The notes under the pieces are model-generated. The model worked only from the letters and a program-made list of their open reading frames with translations. It made no database searches and had not been told where the DNA came from. Source: a virus. Taken from it: 64,000 nucleotides of DNA. A program made the position numbers and the translations under genes. Location: IMG/VR virus record IMGVR_UViG_3300035156_000206, positions 227,968 to 291,967 of that record, one strand, 5' to 3'. This document shows, one piece after another, positions 57,783-64,000 of the stretch; within the stretch, counting starts at the first letter, position 1; each line of letters starts with the position of its first letter.

Positions 57783-57995
57783 TTACTGAACTGAAATGTT
57801 GTCGTTGTCGAGGTGGAGAACGCTAGACAGGATGAATGCCAAATCCGAAGGGCGCAGATTGACAGTATTGTCAATAACGCGGGTGTAATGCTTGCCAGTC
57901 GCATCGCGGTGGATGTCAGCAATGCGAATCTCTCCACATTTGATAGTGTAAAGATCCGATGCTTGTTGCAGCATGCTGTGGGTTTGTTTGGCCAT
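57783..57995 (-). CDS. Small protein of unknown function
   Basis: 70 aa from ATG 57995 (GGAG 7 nt upstream). LQQASDLYTIKCGEIRIADIHRD, alpha/beta. Confidence 0.68.
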   Translation of the reverse strand: MAKQTHSMLQQASDLYTIKCGEIRIADIHRDATGKHYTRVIDNTVNLRPSDLAFILSSVLHLDNDNISVQ

Positions 57996-58020
57996 GATAA
58001 TCTCCGTCAATTGATAGCTC

Positions 58021-58049
58021 ACTATACTGCAGGTAAGCTAAAAAGTCAA
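58021..58049 (-). promoter_or_regulatory. Sigma-70 promoter
   Basis: -35 TTGACT, 17-nt spacer, -10 TATAGT. Confidence 0.8.
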
Positions 58050-58056
58050 CAAAAAT

Positions 58057-58275
58057 TTATAGGTACGATGCGGTCTGCTTAAACTCAGCTTGGTTCAAGT
58101 AGTGTAGATGAAGCGTCGTTACAGCGGGATCGTACACGGCTGCAACCACGACAGGGTATTCGTTTCCGAATTGGTCCTTGTCGTGCTCTTTAATTGTCCA
58201 TCCTGGGTGGGCGAGTCTGAAGCCACTAATACCCATTAAACGCTTCTTTGGAGATAGGAAAGCTGTGATACGCAT
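58057..58275 (-). CDS. Small protein of unknown function
   Basis: 72 aa from ATG 58275 (AGGA 6 nt upstream); ATG 58281 in an ATGA overlap is possible. MRITAFLSPKKRLMGISGFR, strands later. Confidence 0.66.
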   Translation of the reverse strand: MRITAFLSPKKRLMGISGFRLAHPGWTIKEHDKDQFGNEYPVVVAAVYDPAVTTLHLHYLNQAEFKQTASYL

Positions 58276-58277
58276 CG

Positions 58278-58469
58278 TCATTCCTGATCGATTCCGTGTA
58301 CGGGTACACTATCTGTGGCGATTACTGTGCCCGTTCCTTCTTGCTTTTGGGTATCTGCTAAGCACGCATAGTGCACTTTGACGGAATGACCGTCGCGGGT
58401 GGTGGCAATGGCATGCGATACAGCCATCAATTTCTTGTTGCACCACCAGCAGGTAAGATGGCTAAACAT
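58278..58469 (-). CDS. Small zinc-site protein
   Basis: 63 aa from ATG 58469 (GGAGG upstream, in the stop region of the gene before). LTCWWCNKKLM...KVHYACLAD gives C-x-x-C and C/H ligands. Confidence 0.66.
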   Translation of the reverse strand: MFSHLTCWWCNKKLMAVSHAIATTRDGHSVKVHYACLADTQKQEGTGTVIATDSVPVHGIDQE

Positions 58470-58470
58470 T

Positions 58471-58770
58471 TTAGCCTCCTTCTTCGGGATCAAGTGGGTC
58501 GTGGAGTTCAGCATCCAGCCTATCCACCCACTCACGTGCGTTCTGTTTACCAATCCAGTTCTGGATAGACTCAATCGCACCAGGGTTGTCCTCAAAGAAA
58601 AGGACGAGGCTGCCGATAGAAGCACGATTGTTCAATGTGCCAAAGTATTGAGGATCTTTATAACCAAGTGTTTCCACCAGCTTACACAGATGCTCAACGC
58701 CACGGCGCCCTTCTATCTGATGCATGTTCTCTTGGTCGAGGTATGCAGTCAATGTGGTACTCATGCTCAT
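58471..58770 (-). CDS. Acidic protein of unknown function
   Basis: 99 aa; helical, acidic end DAELHDPLDPEEGG. Ribosome site AAGGT. No family recognised. Confidence 0.68.
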   Translation of the reverse strand: MSMSTTLTAYLDQENMHQIEGRRGVEHLCKLVETLGYKDPQYFGTLNNRASIGSLVLFFEDNPGAIESIQNWIGKQNAREWVDRLDAELHDPLDPEEGG

Positions 58771-58796
58771 AATTACCTTTCGTCAGTTATGAGAAT

Positions 58797-58825
58797 ATTA
58801 TCTCCCGCCTACACTAAAATGTCAA
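58797..58825 (-). promoter_or_regulatory. Sigma-70 promoter
   Basis: -35 TTGACA, 17-nt spacer, -10 GATAAT. Confidence 0.82.
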
Positions 58826-58828
58826 CGA

Positions 58829-59338
58829 TTATTTCATCAACATAAAGTTGGAACCGAATACTGCCGTTTCCTGGAAGGTAAGCTTCACATCCTTCCCTTT
58901 TAAAGCGCGGCCGTAACTGGACGAACTTTTGAACCACCCAAGCCCCGATTCGATGAATTGCTCCGCACACTGCTCAATGCGCCATGGCGTATTTGGTTCC
59001 TTATATGCCTTGTACAGGGCAGCAGACAAGTGTTCATGTACGCCCATCTCGAGATTGATCAGAAGCACGCCGGCAGTCCGATCGTAATGCCAGTTCTCCG
59101 TCTTGAACTCCGGACGGTCCAATGCTTCTTTGGCCTGTTCCAATGGAAAAATTTGCAACAACCCTGACCGTCCAAGCTCAGGGTCAAAGCAAAATGCCTC
59201 CATGCAGGAGCGAAGACTTTGCTCCCGATCGTCGCTGGGCAAGCAGGACTTAACATCATTGGTCAGGTCGTCGTCCTTACAGACTGCGTTGGATCGGACA
59301 AGCACCAAGTAGTCACCCTTCGATATCGGGGTCAGCAT
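58829..59338 (-). CDS. Protein of unknown function
   Basis: 169 aa; GDYLVLVRSNAVCKDDDLTND, FCFDPELGRSGLLQIFPLEQA, four Cys spread through the chain. Nine bases after NadE start region in the same operon. No family recognised. Confidence 0.7.
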   Translation of the reverse strand: MLTPISKGDYLVLVRSNAVCKDDDLTNDVKSCLPSDDREQSLRSCMEAFCFDPELGRSGLLQIFPLEQAKEALDRPEFKTENWHYDRTAGVLLINLEMGVHEHLSAALYKAYKEPNTPWRIEQCAEQFIESGLGWFKSSSSYGRALKGKDVKLTFQETAVFGSNFMLMK

Positions 59339-59347
59339 ATTCGCTCC

Positions 59348-60184
59348 TTAGTTTGTGGCGGGCAGCTTGCGCTTGTGAGCGGTGATGTAAAATTGGGTGA
59401 TGATCTTGTCAGCTGCTTCTTCTGGGATCAAGTCGCCCACCAGGAATGCATCAATCTCGGCATATGTCACGCCGAATGCATCTTCGTCTGGCTTACCTGG
59501 CTTCAGATCTTCCAGATCGGCCGTTGGGATCTTCATCGACAGTGCAACTGGGGCACCAAGTTCGATAGCGATCTGGCGAACCTGGCCTTTGTTGAGCCCG
59601 GAAAGAGGTGTGATGTCACAGGCACCGTCACCATGCTTCGTGAAGAACCCCATCAGCGCTTCTGCTGCATGATCGGTACCAACGACCAGGCCTTTGACGG
59701 CACCGGCGATTGCGTACTGTGCGATCATGCGTTGGCGCGCCTTGACATTGCCCTTGATGAAGTCGAACTGGACTGGGTCCTGCTTGGCAATACCATTTTC
59801 CAGCAGCTGACGCATCATCTCGTCCGTTGGAGCTTTGATGTTTACCACCATGCTGCCAGTAGGCTGGATGAATGCAAGCGCTTGCTGGGCTTCAGCTTCA
59901 TCCGCCTGGACGCCATATGGGAGACGAACGGCAATGAACTTGTAGAAATCTGGCGTAACCGCATGCTCGTTGAGCTGGTTTACAGCCATTTGGCACAGCT
60001 TGCCGGTGGTTGTCGAATCAACACCGCCACTGATGCCCAGCACATAAGCACGGCTCCCGCTGTCTTCCAGGTAGTTTGCCAGCAATTGGACACGTCGCTG
60101 GATTTCAAACGCCAGATCAATGGTAGGCAAAACGCCCAGCTCGCGAATGATCTGATGCTGGGTATTACGAGTGTTGTATTTCAT
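59348..60184 (-). CDS. nadE: NH3-dependent NAD+ synthetase
   Basis: 278 aa, the length of bacterial NadE. P-loop LGISGGVDSTTTGKL (about 49-63), then VVGTDHAAEALMGFFTKHGDGACDI (about 173-197), LNKGQVRQIA, MKIPTADLEDLKPGKPDEDAFG. Makes NAD+ from deamido-NAD+, ATP and ammonia. Phages use NAD-making enzymes to restore NAD+ drained by host metabolism or defences (family knowledge; the reason here is inference). Confidence 0.94.
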   Translation of the reverse strand: MKYNTRNTQHQIIRELGVLPTIDLAFEIQRRVQLLANYLEDSGSRAYVLGISGGVDSTTTGKLCQMAVNQLNEHAVTPDFYKFIAVRLPYGVQADEAEAQQALAFIQPTGSMVVNIKAPTDEMMRQLLENGIAKQDPVQFDFIKGNVKARQRMIAQYAIAGAVKGLVVGTDHAAEALMGFFTKHGDGACDITPLSGLNKGQVRQIAIELGAPVALSMKIPTADLEDLKPGKPDEDAFGVTYAEIDAFLVGDLIPEEAADKIITQFYITAHKRKLPATN

Positions 60185-60193
60185 GATGGACCC

Positions 60194-60685
60194 TTAGTCG
60201 TCGATTTTTATGGTTTCGTGGATGATGCTGAGTTGACGAGCAGTTGCCCACGCGCGATAGTGCTCATCAATTTTGGTGGTTGGAGAGAACATGTAGTCAT
60301 AGTTCATGTCCCGAATTTGCTTTTTGTACTCTTCCGATTGCATCCGAAGGGCAAAGATCTGGTCAATGCGCAGCTTTTGTTCAGGAGAGCAGCCAGGTTG
60401 GTATGCAGGAGCGAATGACCGGGTGGATATGGTATTTGACAACTTGATCGGATCTCGATCCCAATCGTTGACCTCACTGCCACCATTATTACCATCAGAA
60501 CAGGACACGTACCAGAGCTCATCGCCAACAACAATGCTGGCTTCGAAGTCGTAGTTGATCGCATCTATCCTCCGCTTCTTAATGATCTCGATGTCCGGAG
60601 ACGTCGTATCACCGTAGAATACGGAAAATAACAGCTCGTAAAGCTCTTTGCCAAACTTCTGTTTAAACTGATCGGTCGTTGTCAT
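60194..60685 (-). CDS. Protein of unknown function
   Basis: 163 aa; DYDFEASIVVGDELWYVSCSD-like centre (NYDFEASIVV), Asp-rich, helical end. In the NadE operon, 9 bp upstream of it. No family recognised. Confidence 0.7.
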   Translation of the reverse strand: MTTTDQFKQKFGKELYELLFSVFYGDTTSPDIEIIKKRRIDAINYDFEASIVVGDELWYVSCSDGNNGGSEVNDWDRDPIKLSNTISTRSFAPAYQPGCSPEQKLRIDQIFALRMQSEEYKKQIRDMNYDYMFSPTTKIDEHYRAWATARQLSIIHETIKIDD

Positions 60686-60695
60686 GGAAAGGCAA

Positions 60696-60962
60696 TCACG
60701 ACGGTTCTACTGCAACAGCCGGAGCTGGCGTCAGCAAATGAGCAACCAAGCGATACGTGCCTGTGAGGTCCAAATGTTGCTGGGCACGTTTCATTGCCTC
60801 GTAAGGACGATCGCGTTCCAGGTATTTTGATACAGCTTCAATCATTGCCCATGCTTCTTGGCTGGACATCGAGGCATTCTCTTTGAGAAAGTCGTACCCA
60901 GCTTGGCGACGGTCGCCGCAAATGGGCTTACCCATTGCGTTCCAACCAGAAGATGTTGTCAT
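60696..60962 (-). CDS. Protein of unknown function
   Basis: 88 aa from ATG 60962 (GGAG 6 nt upstream). CGDRRQAGYDFLKENASMSSQ, helices, Pro/Ala tail. Heads the NadE operon. Confidence 0.68.
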   Translation of the reverse strand: MTTSSGWNAMGKPICGDRRQAGYDFLKENASMSSQEAWAMIEAVSKYLERDRPYEAMKRAQQHLDLTGTYRLVAHLLTPAPAVAVEPS

Positions 60963-60991
60963 GTCAGTCTCCAAACGTTTGTGATGAAAAT

Positions 60992-61020
60992 ATTATCTCC
61001 CATATCAACAAAATTGTCAA
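60992..61020 (-). promoter_or_regulatory. Sigma-70 promoter of the nadE operon
   Basis: -35 TTGACA, 17-nt spacer, -10 GATAAT. Confidence 0.82.
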
Positions 61021-61322
61021 CGAGGCTTTGCTGTGCAAGCTTTCAAGAGTGCTTTATTGAGGTGATCCACTGAATAGTGATGAAAGTTGTACAGCACATT
61101 GCGCGCTTTCGACATTCCATTGTAGCAGACTTGGGCAGGGGCATAGGCGCGCTGCGACATATACCGTTCGTAATGGATCGTATTGAAACAGATTGTTGCC
61201 AAGAGCTGTTGTTTTGGCATATCTTTTGCTTCTGCGTACTCGATTACATCACACTGGGAGTTTTCACCAGCAAACGCAAGAGTGGCAACGGAGAGAAGCA
61301 GTACAGCAATCAAGCGTTTCAT
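61017..61322 (-). CDS. Exported periplasmic protein
   Basis: 101 aa. Signal peptide MKRLIAVLLLSVATLAFAGE with AFA cleavage site near residue 18; the mature part has four Cys (SQCDV, TICFN, QVCYN, KACTA), probably two disulfides. Function unknown; could act on the envelope. Confidence 0.75.
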   Translation of the reverse strand: MKRLIAVLLLSVATLAFAGENSQCDVIEYAEAKDMPKQQLLATICFNTIHYERYMSQRAYAPAQVCYNGMSKARNVLYNFHHYSVDHLNKALLKACTAKPR

Positions 61323-61354
61323 GTTGGAACCAAAAAGGGTGAATTAGATATCAA

Positions 61355-61384
61355 TATTATCATTGGGTCACACGCACCAACTCA
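61355..61384 (-). promoter_or_regulatory. Sigma-70 promoter
   Basis: -35 TTGAGT, 18-nt spacer, -10 GATAAT; for the exported protein. Confidence 0.55.
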
Positions 61385-61388
61385 ACAA

Positions 61389-61769
61389 TTAATTGTGTTG
61401 TTCGATCAATTGAATAATATGTTCCCGAGGAATAGCAGTGCTGGTAAGAGGAGCTTTGTATCGTCTCGTGCCAGTGTCTCGCAATTGCTTGCGATCATGA
61501 AAATGGATAACCGCACAAGCCTTTTTGATCAGGCCACTTACGGCATGAGGCTCAATGGACAGAGATTCAGCAATGTCTGCCAACGCTTTTCGTTCCACCA
61601 AGCGCATGGCCAGCACAGCCTTCTCTATTGGCCGAAGTTGCCTGTTGTTGACGCCACCAAATGCCGCATAGACCGGACGGTACGGTGGAGCATGTTGGGC
61701 TTCTTGTGCCCAACTGCGCACTACTGCTTTATAGCGGCCCGGGTTGCCCTCCACTTTCATGTATCCCAT
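61389..61769 (-). CDS. HTH protein resembling sigma-70 region 4
   Basis: 126 aa. RPIEKAVLAMRLVERKALADIAESLSIEPHAVSGLIKKA has the helix-turn-helix layout of sigma-70 region 4 (E-R-K-A-L-A-D-I-A-E-S-L-S-I). Possibly a transcription factor that modifies host RNA polymerase use. AGGAG 6 nt upstream. Confidence 0.66.
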   Translation of the reverse strand: MGYMKVEGNPGRYKAVVRSWAQEAQHAPPYRPVYAAFGGVNNRQLRPIEKAVLAMRLVERKALADIAESLSIEPHAVSGLIKKACAVIHFHDRKQLRDTGTRRYKAPLTSTAIPREHIIQLIEQHN

Positions 61770-61783
61770 GCTTGGCTCCTGGA

Positions 61784-61999
61784 CTAGATGAGCTTGATGT
61801 GCTGCTTGTCAAGTTGTTCCTGTGTGAACTGGTAGCCATTTGCTTCACCAGTCTTCTGTTTCAATGCATACTGCAACACCAAGCGCTCTGCGTTATCATT
61901 TGTCGACAGAGCATTGCCCAAGGCTACCTTTAATTCAGCCTCAGTATACTTCTGACTCAGTTCGACACCACGGGCGATCATTTGGGTTACGCTAGCCAT
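61784..61999 (-). CDS. Small helical protein
   Basis: 71 aa from ATG 61999 (GGAG 8 nt upstream). YTEAELKVALGNALSTNDNAERLVLQY; helical bundle-like. Overlaps the gene before by 8 nt. Confidence 0.68.
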   Translation of the reverse strand: MASVTQMIARGVELSQKYTEAELKVALGNALSTNDNAERLVLQYALKQKTGEANGYQFTQEQLDKQHIKLI

Positions 62000-62270
62000 G
62001 TTGCTTTCTCCTGAATACATACACATTTTTTGGAAGGGGCTCGTCGTTGCGACGGCGGCGATTCAGATTGTCGCGGACAGCTGGTTTCAGCTCTTGCCCG
62101 AAACAACGGCTACACATCCGTTCTCCATGAACTTCATAATATGTGTCCGTGATCTTGTACCCACATACATCACACTTCTTATCAAACCGATCCTTGTACA
62201 CTTTGTATACGAAGAACCCTACTACGCACACAAACAACACGATACCAATATAAGTTGCAACAATTTCCAA
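61992..62270 (-). CDS. Membrane-anchored zinc ribbon protein
   Basis: 92 aa. N-terminal span ATYIGIVLFVCVVGFFVYKVY, then CDVCGYKITDTYYEVHGERMCSRC (zinc ribbon) and a basic tail RRRRNDE. Zinc domain faces the cytoplasm by the positive-inside rule. Confidence 0.75.
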   Translation of the reverse strand: MEIVATYIGIVLFVCVVGFFVYKVYKDRFDKKCDVCGYKITDTYYEVHGERMCSRCFGQELKPAVRDNLNRRRRNDEPLPKNVYVFRRKQHG

Positions 62271-62272
62271 AA

Positions 62273-62578
62273 TCAGACCCTCGTGTGGTTAAAGGTTTTA
62301 GGCCAGAACTGACAGCCAACTTGTTGATATTGTGGTTCCCAGCCACGTGCATCCAGCCAATCATACAGTGCAATCTGTACGTGCGACTTGTAGCCACCAG
62401 GAGTGCCGTACGGGCGATATGCCCAAAGGCCGTCCTGTACCTTGCTTTTATCTTCCCGACTCCAGATGCATGCACGCTCAGTCCCATAAAACTTGGTACC
62501 ATCTACTGCATCAACATTGGGAAAGTCCTTCGCTAAGGCAACGAGAAGTTGGGCTTTGCTAAGTGCTCGTTTAGCCAT
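62273..62578 (-). CDS. Protein of unknown function
   Basis: 101 aa; ALSKAQLLVALAKDFPNVDAV, then ERACIWSREDKSKVQDGLWAY. 2 bp before the next gene. No family recognised. Confidence 0.68.
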   Translation of the reverse strand: MAKRALSKAQLLVALAKDFPNVDAVDGTKFYGTERACIWSREDKSKVQDGLWAYRPYGTPGGYKSHVQIALYDWLDARGWEPQYQQVGCQFWPKTFNHTRV

Positions 62579-62580
62579 GG

Positions 62581-62865
62581 TTATTCCTTCAGGAGATGTT
62601 TCAAGTGGTCACGCACTAGATGGGCAGCTTCAGCAATCAGTTCAGGGTCATCCTCGAACAGGACGCAAGCCGCAGCATACTGCTCAACGATGATCATGTG
62701 CTGTTCGACTTGCATCGAATCTTGTTTGACCCCGTACATTGGCATTCCCAATAAAGTCATCAGGTCATTGCGAGACAAGGTGAAATTGTGGGTAGCCTTG
62801 GATAAGTTCACAGCACGTTCCAGCTGTGCTCTTAAATCTGGGGGTGATGCATCGTTGTTGCTCAT
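62581..62865 (-). CDS. Helical protein of unknown function
   Basis: 94 aa; DLRAQLERAVNLSKATHNFTLSR-type helices, acidic end. Heads an operon with promoter 62896-62923. Confidence 0.68.
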   Translation of the reverse strand: MSNNDASPPDLRAQLERAVNLSKATHNFTLSRNDLMTLLGMPMYGVKQDSMQVEQHMIIVEQYAAACVLFEDDPELIAEAAHLVRDHLKHLLKE

Positions 62866-62895
62866 TACTAAACTCCCTCATCATTTGGTGAGTCT

Positions 62896-62923
62896 ATTAT
62901 ACGCAAATTTCCACAAAAGTCAA
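62896..62923 (-). promoter_or_regulatory. Sigma-70 promoter
   Basis: -35 TTGACT, 16-nt spacer, -10 TATAAT. Confidence 0.85.
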
Positions 62924-62950
62924 CGGGGGAGCTTCGCGGATGGACAGGTA

Positions 62951-63397
62951 TTACCGGCCGCCAGTGATCTGCAGCATAGTTTGCACCGTGCCTTGGTTAT
63001 CTTCGTAGCGGAACAGGCTTGGGTACTGTGAAGCAGATACCAGCTGTGCTTCCAGGTCGCGGCATTGCTCGAGCACTTTGCCACACAGGCGCATATTGTA
63101 CTCGTATGCGTAGTCGTCGGGAGGATTGGGGTAGAATTTGAACAGCCGCTTCATGAATGGAAGGGCTTTGTAGGCGGCAACATCCATATGGTGTGCCATC
63201 CATGCTGCTTTCTTTGCTTCCACGTGACCAAGGAGACGGTCGTGGATGATATCAATTGCCTTGGCAGTCAACGACGCAAGAGCTGCGTGGTCTTCACCGA
63301 AATAGATCAGCTGGGTGTACGAAGTGTCAACCCAGCTGGATCCTGGTCCTTCTGCATGGGACCTGTAATACCCTTGTTTTACATAGAGCGCTTCCAT
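62951..63397 (-). CDS. Protein of unknown function
   Basis: 148 aa; GEDHAALASLTAKAIDIIHDRL and a helical middle with FPMKRLFKFYPNPPDD-like Pro loop. No family recognised. Promoter 63427-63455. Confidence 0.7.
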   Translation of the reverse strand: MEALYVKQGYYRSHAEGPGSSWVDTSYTQLIYFGEDHAALASLTAKAIDIIHDRLLGHVEAKKAAWMAHHMDVAAYKALPFMKRLFKFYPNPPDDYAYEYNMRLCGKVLEQCRDLEAQLVSASQYPSLFRYEDNQGTVQTMLQITGGR

Positions 63398-63426
63398 TTC
63401 GTTGTCTCCTTTGAATAGGTAAGATA

Positions 63427-63455
63427 ATTATATCCCACCTACACAAAAAAGTCAA
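63427..63455 (-). promoter_or_regulatory. Sigma-70 promoter
   Basis: -35 TTGACT, 17-nt spacer, -10 TATAAT. Confidence 0.85.
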
Positions 63456-63463
63456 CGAAAAGT

Positions 63464-64000
63464 TTATACAACTACAGGGAAGGCTGCAGCCCGAACCAAT
63501 CCGTCAGCTCCTGTTACCACGGCTGCGTAGTTCTTACCAGCAACAAACGAAGCATCAGTCAAAGTTACGTGACCTGTAGCATCAGAAACTAAACCAGCAA
63601 AGTTACGCAGGGTCAATGGGAACGACAATCCGATCACACTAACACTGACCTCCTTCTGACCCAGACCAACCAATACCTTCATTGTACCCTTAACTACAGG
63701 AACAGGTGTTGGTACCACAACTACAGGAGGAACAGGTGTTGGAGTAGGAACAACGACCACTGGTGGAACCGGCGTTGGCGTTGGCGTTGGAACTGGGGTA
63801 GGTGTTGGCACTGGTGTAGGCACTACAACCACTGGTGGAATCGTCACAACTGGTGGCGGAACCGGCAGAGGAGTAACAACCACTGGTGGAACTGGTGGAA
63901 CTGGCGTTGGCGTTGGCGTTGGCGTTGGCGTTGGCGTTGGCGTTGGCGTTGGCGTTGGCGTTGGCGTTGGCGTTGGCGTTGGCGTTGGCGTTGGCGTTGG
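63464..64000 (-). CDS. Thr-Pro/Val-Pro repeat protein, 5' end beyond the window
   Basis: At least 178 residues; the reading frame continues through the repeat to base 64000 without a start. From the right edge: about 32 residues of pure Thr-Pro, then blocks of VPTPVPTPTPVP and PPVVVV, then an Ig-like beta domain (KVLVGLGQKEVSVSVIGLSF ... YAAVVTGADGLVRAA). Rigid Pro-rich stalk plus binding domain suggests a surface or virion appendage (inference). Confidence 0.7.
   Translation of the reverse strand, partial: PTPTPTPTPTPTPTPTPTPTPTPTPTPTPTPTPVPPVPPVVVTPLPVPPPVVTIPPVVVVPTPVPTPTPVPTPTPTPVPPVVVVPTPTPVPPVVVVPTPVPVVKGTMKVLVGLGQKEVSVSVIGLSFPLTLRNFAGLVSDATGHVTLTDASFVAGKNYAAVVTGADGLVRAAAFPVVV
63903..64000 (-). 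repeat. Hexanucleotide array GGCGTT x16
   Basis: Perfect tandem hexamer to the window edge, coding Thr-Pro; prone to slippage in steps of two residues and to misassembly. Confidence 0.92.

Noticed and set aside
59219-60418. 399-aa forward frame opposite nadE
   Set aside because: Spans three real reverse genes and lacks any motif.

Overview
The window is part of a large tailed-phage genome, probably a jumbo phage of a Gram-negative host. Supporting this are about 120 short, tightly packed genes with many ATGA/GTGA start-stop overlaps, a collagen-like tail fibre, a 13-kb tRNA array, phage-type nucleases and ligase, and a lipobox and a signal peptide that imply an outer-membrane host. There are no chromosomal housekeeping operons. 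I cannot name the host. Nearly everything lies on the reverse strand; only the fibre (155-3487), a permuted papain-like amidase (3585-4133) and two small genes (26597, 45925) are forward.

Layout: 0-4.1 kb, end of a structural region. 4.3-10.5 kb, a tellurium/stress-type operon (TerD, membrane protein, TerC/DUF475, TerF-like von Willebrand protein, two TelA paralogs). 10.6-16.9 kb, nucleic-acid enzymes (Rnl2-type RNA ligase, deoxynucleotidase, endonuclease VII-like HNH) among small genes, including three tandem paralogs. 17.0-17.3 kb, two tRNA loci whose 3' halves precede their 5' halves. 17.4-30.1 kb, an AAA+ ATPase, conserved phage proteins, HIRAN, NUDIX, thioredoxin, GNAT, RNase H and HNH genes. 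30.3-43.8 kb, about 28 tRNA genes interleaved with tiny genes and with unusual structured RNAs. 43.8-64 kb, many short early-type genes, with a SprT protease, a histidine phosphatase, NAD synthetase, zinc-binding small proteins and, at the right edge, a Thr-Pro-repeat protein that is cut off.

Transcription: about 40 reverse-strand promoters match host sigma-70 (TTGAC[AT], 16-18 bp, TATAAT) and precede most early-type operons. A T4-like late box (TAAATA) sits about 28-35 bp before the fibre gene, the two small forward genes and two alanine/valine-rich genes. Rho-independent hairpins separate several operons.

The most unusual observation is the pair of candidate circularly permuted tRNA genes at 16983-17268. 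In each, a T-arm/acceptor/CCA half lies upstream of a D-arm half whose acceptor strand pairs with it 7 of 7. In one, the anticodon stem also pairs 5 of 5. The array at 30-44 kb adds tRNAs with acceptor stems extended far into the flanks, CCA-ended tRNA-like RNAs with inflated central domains, and 120-300-nt RNAs closed by 10-20 bp terminal stems. All calls are from reading the sequence; none was checked by search or folding software, and RNA coordinates may be off by a base or two.
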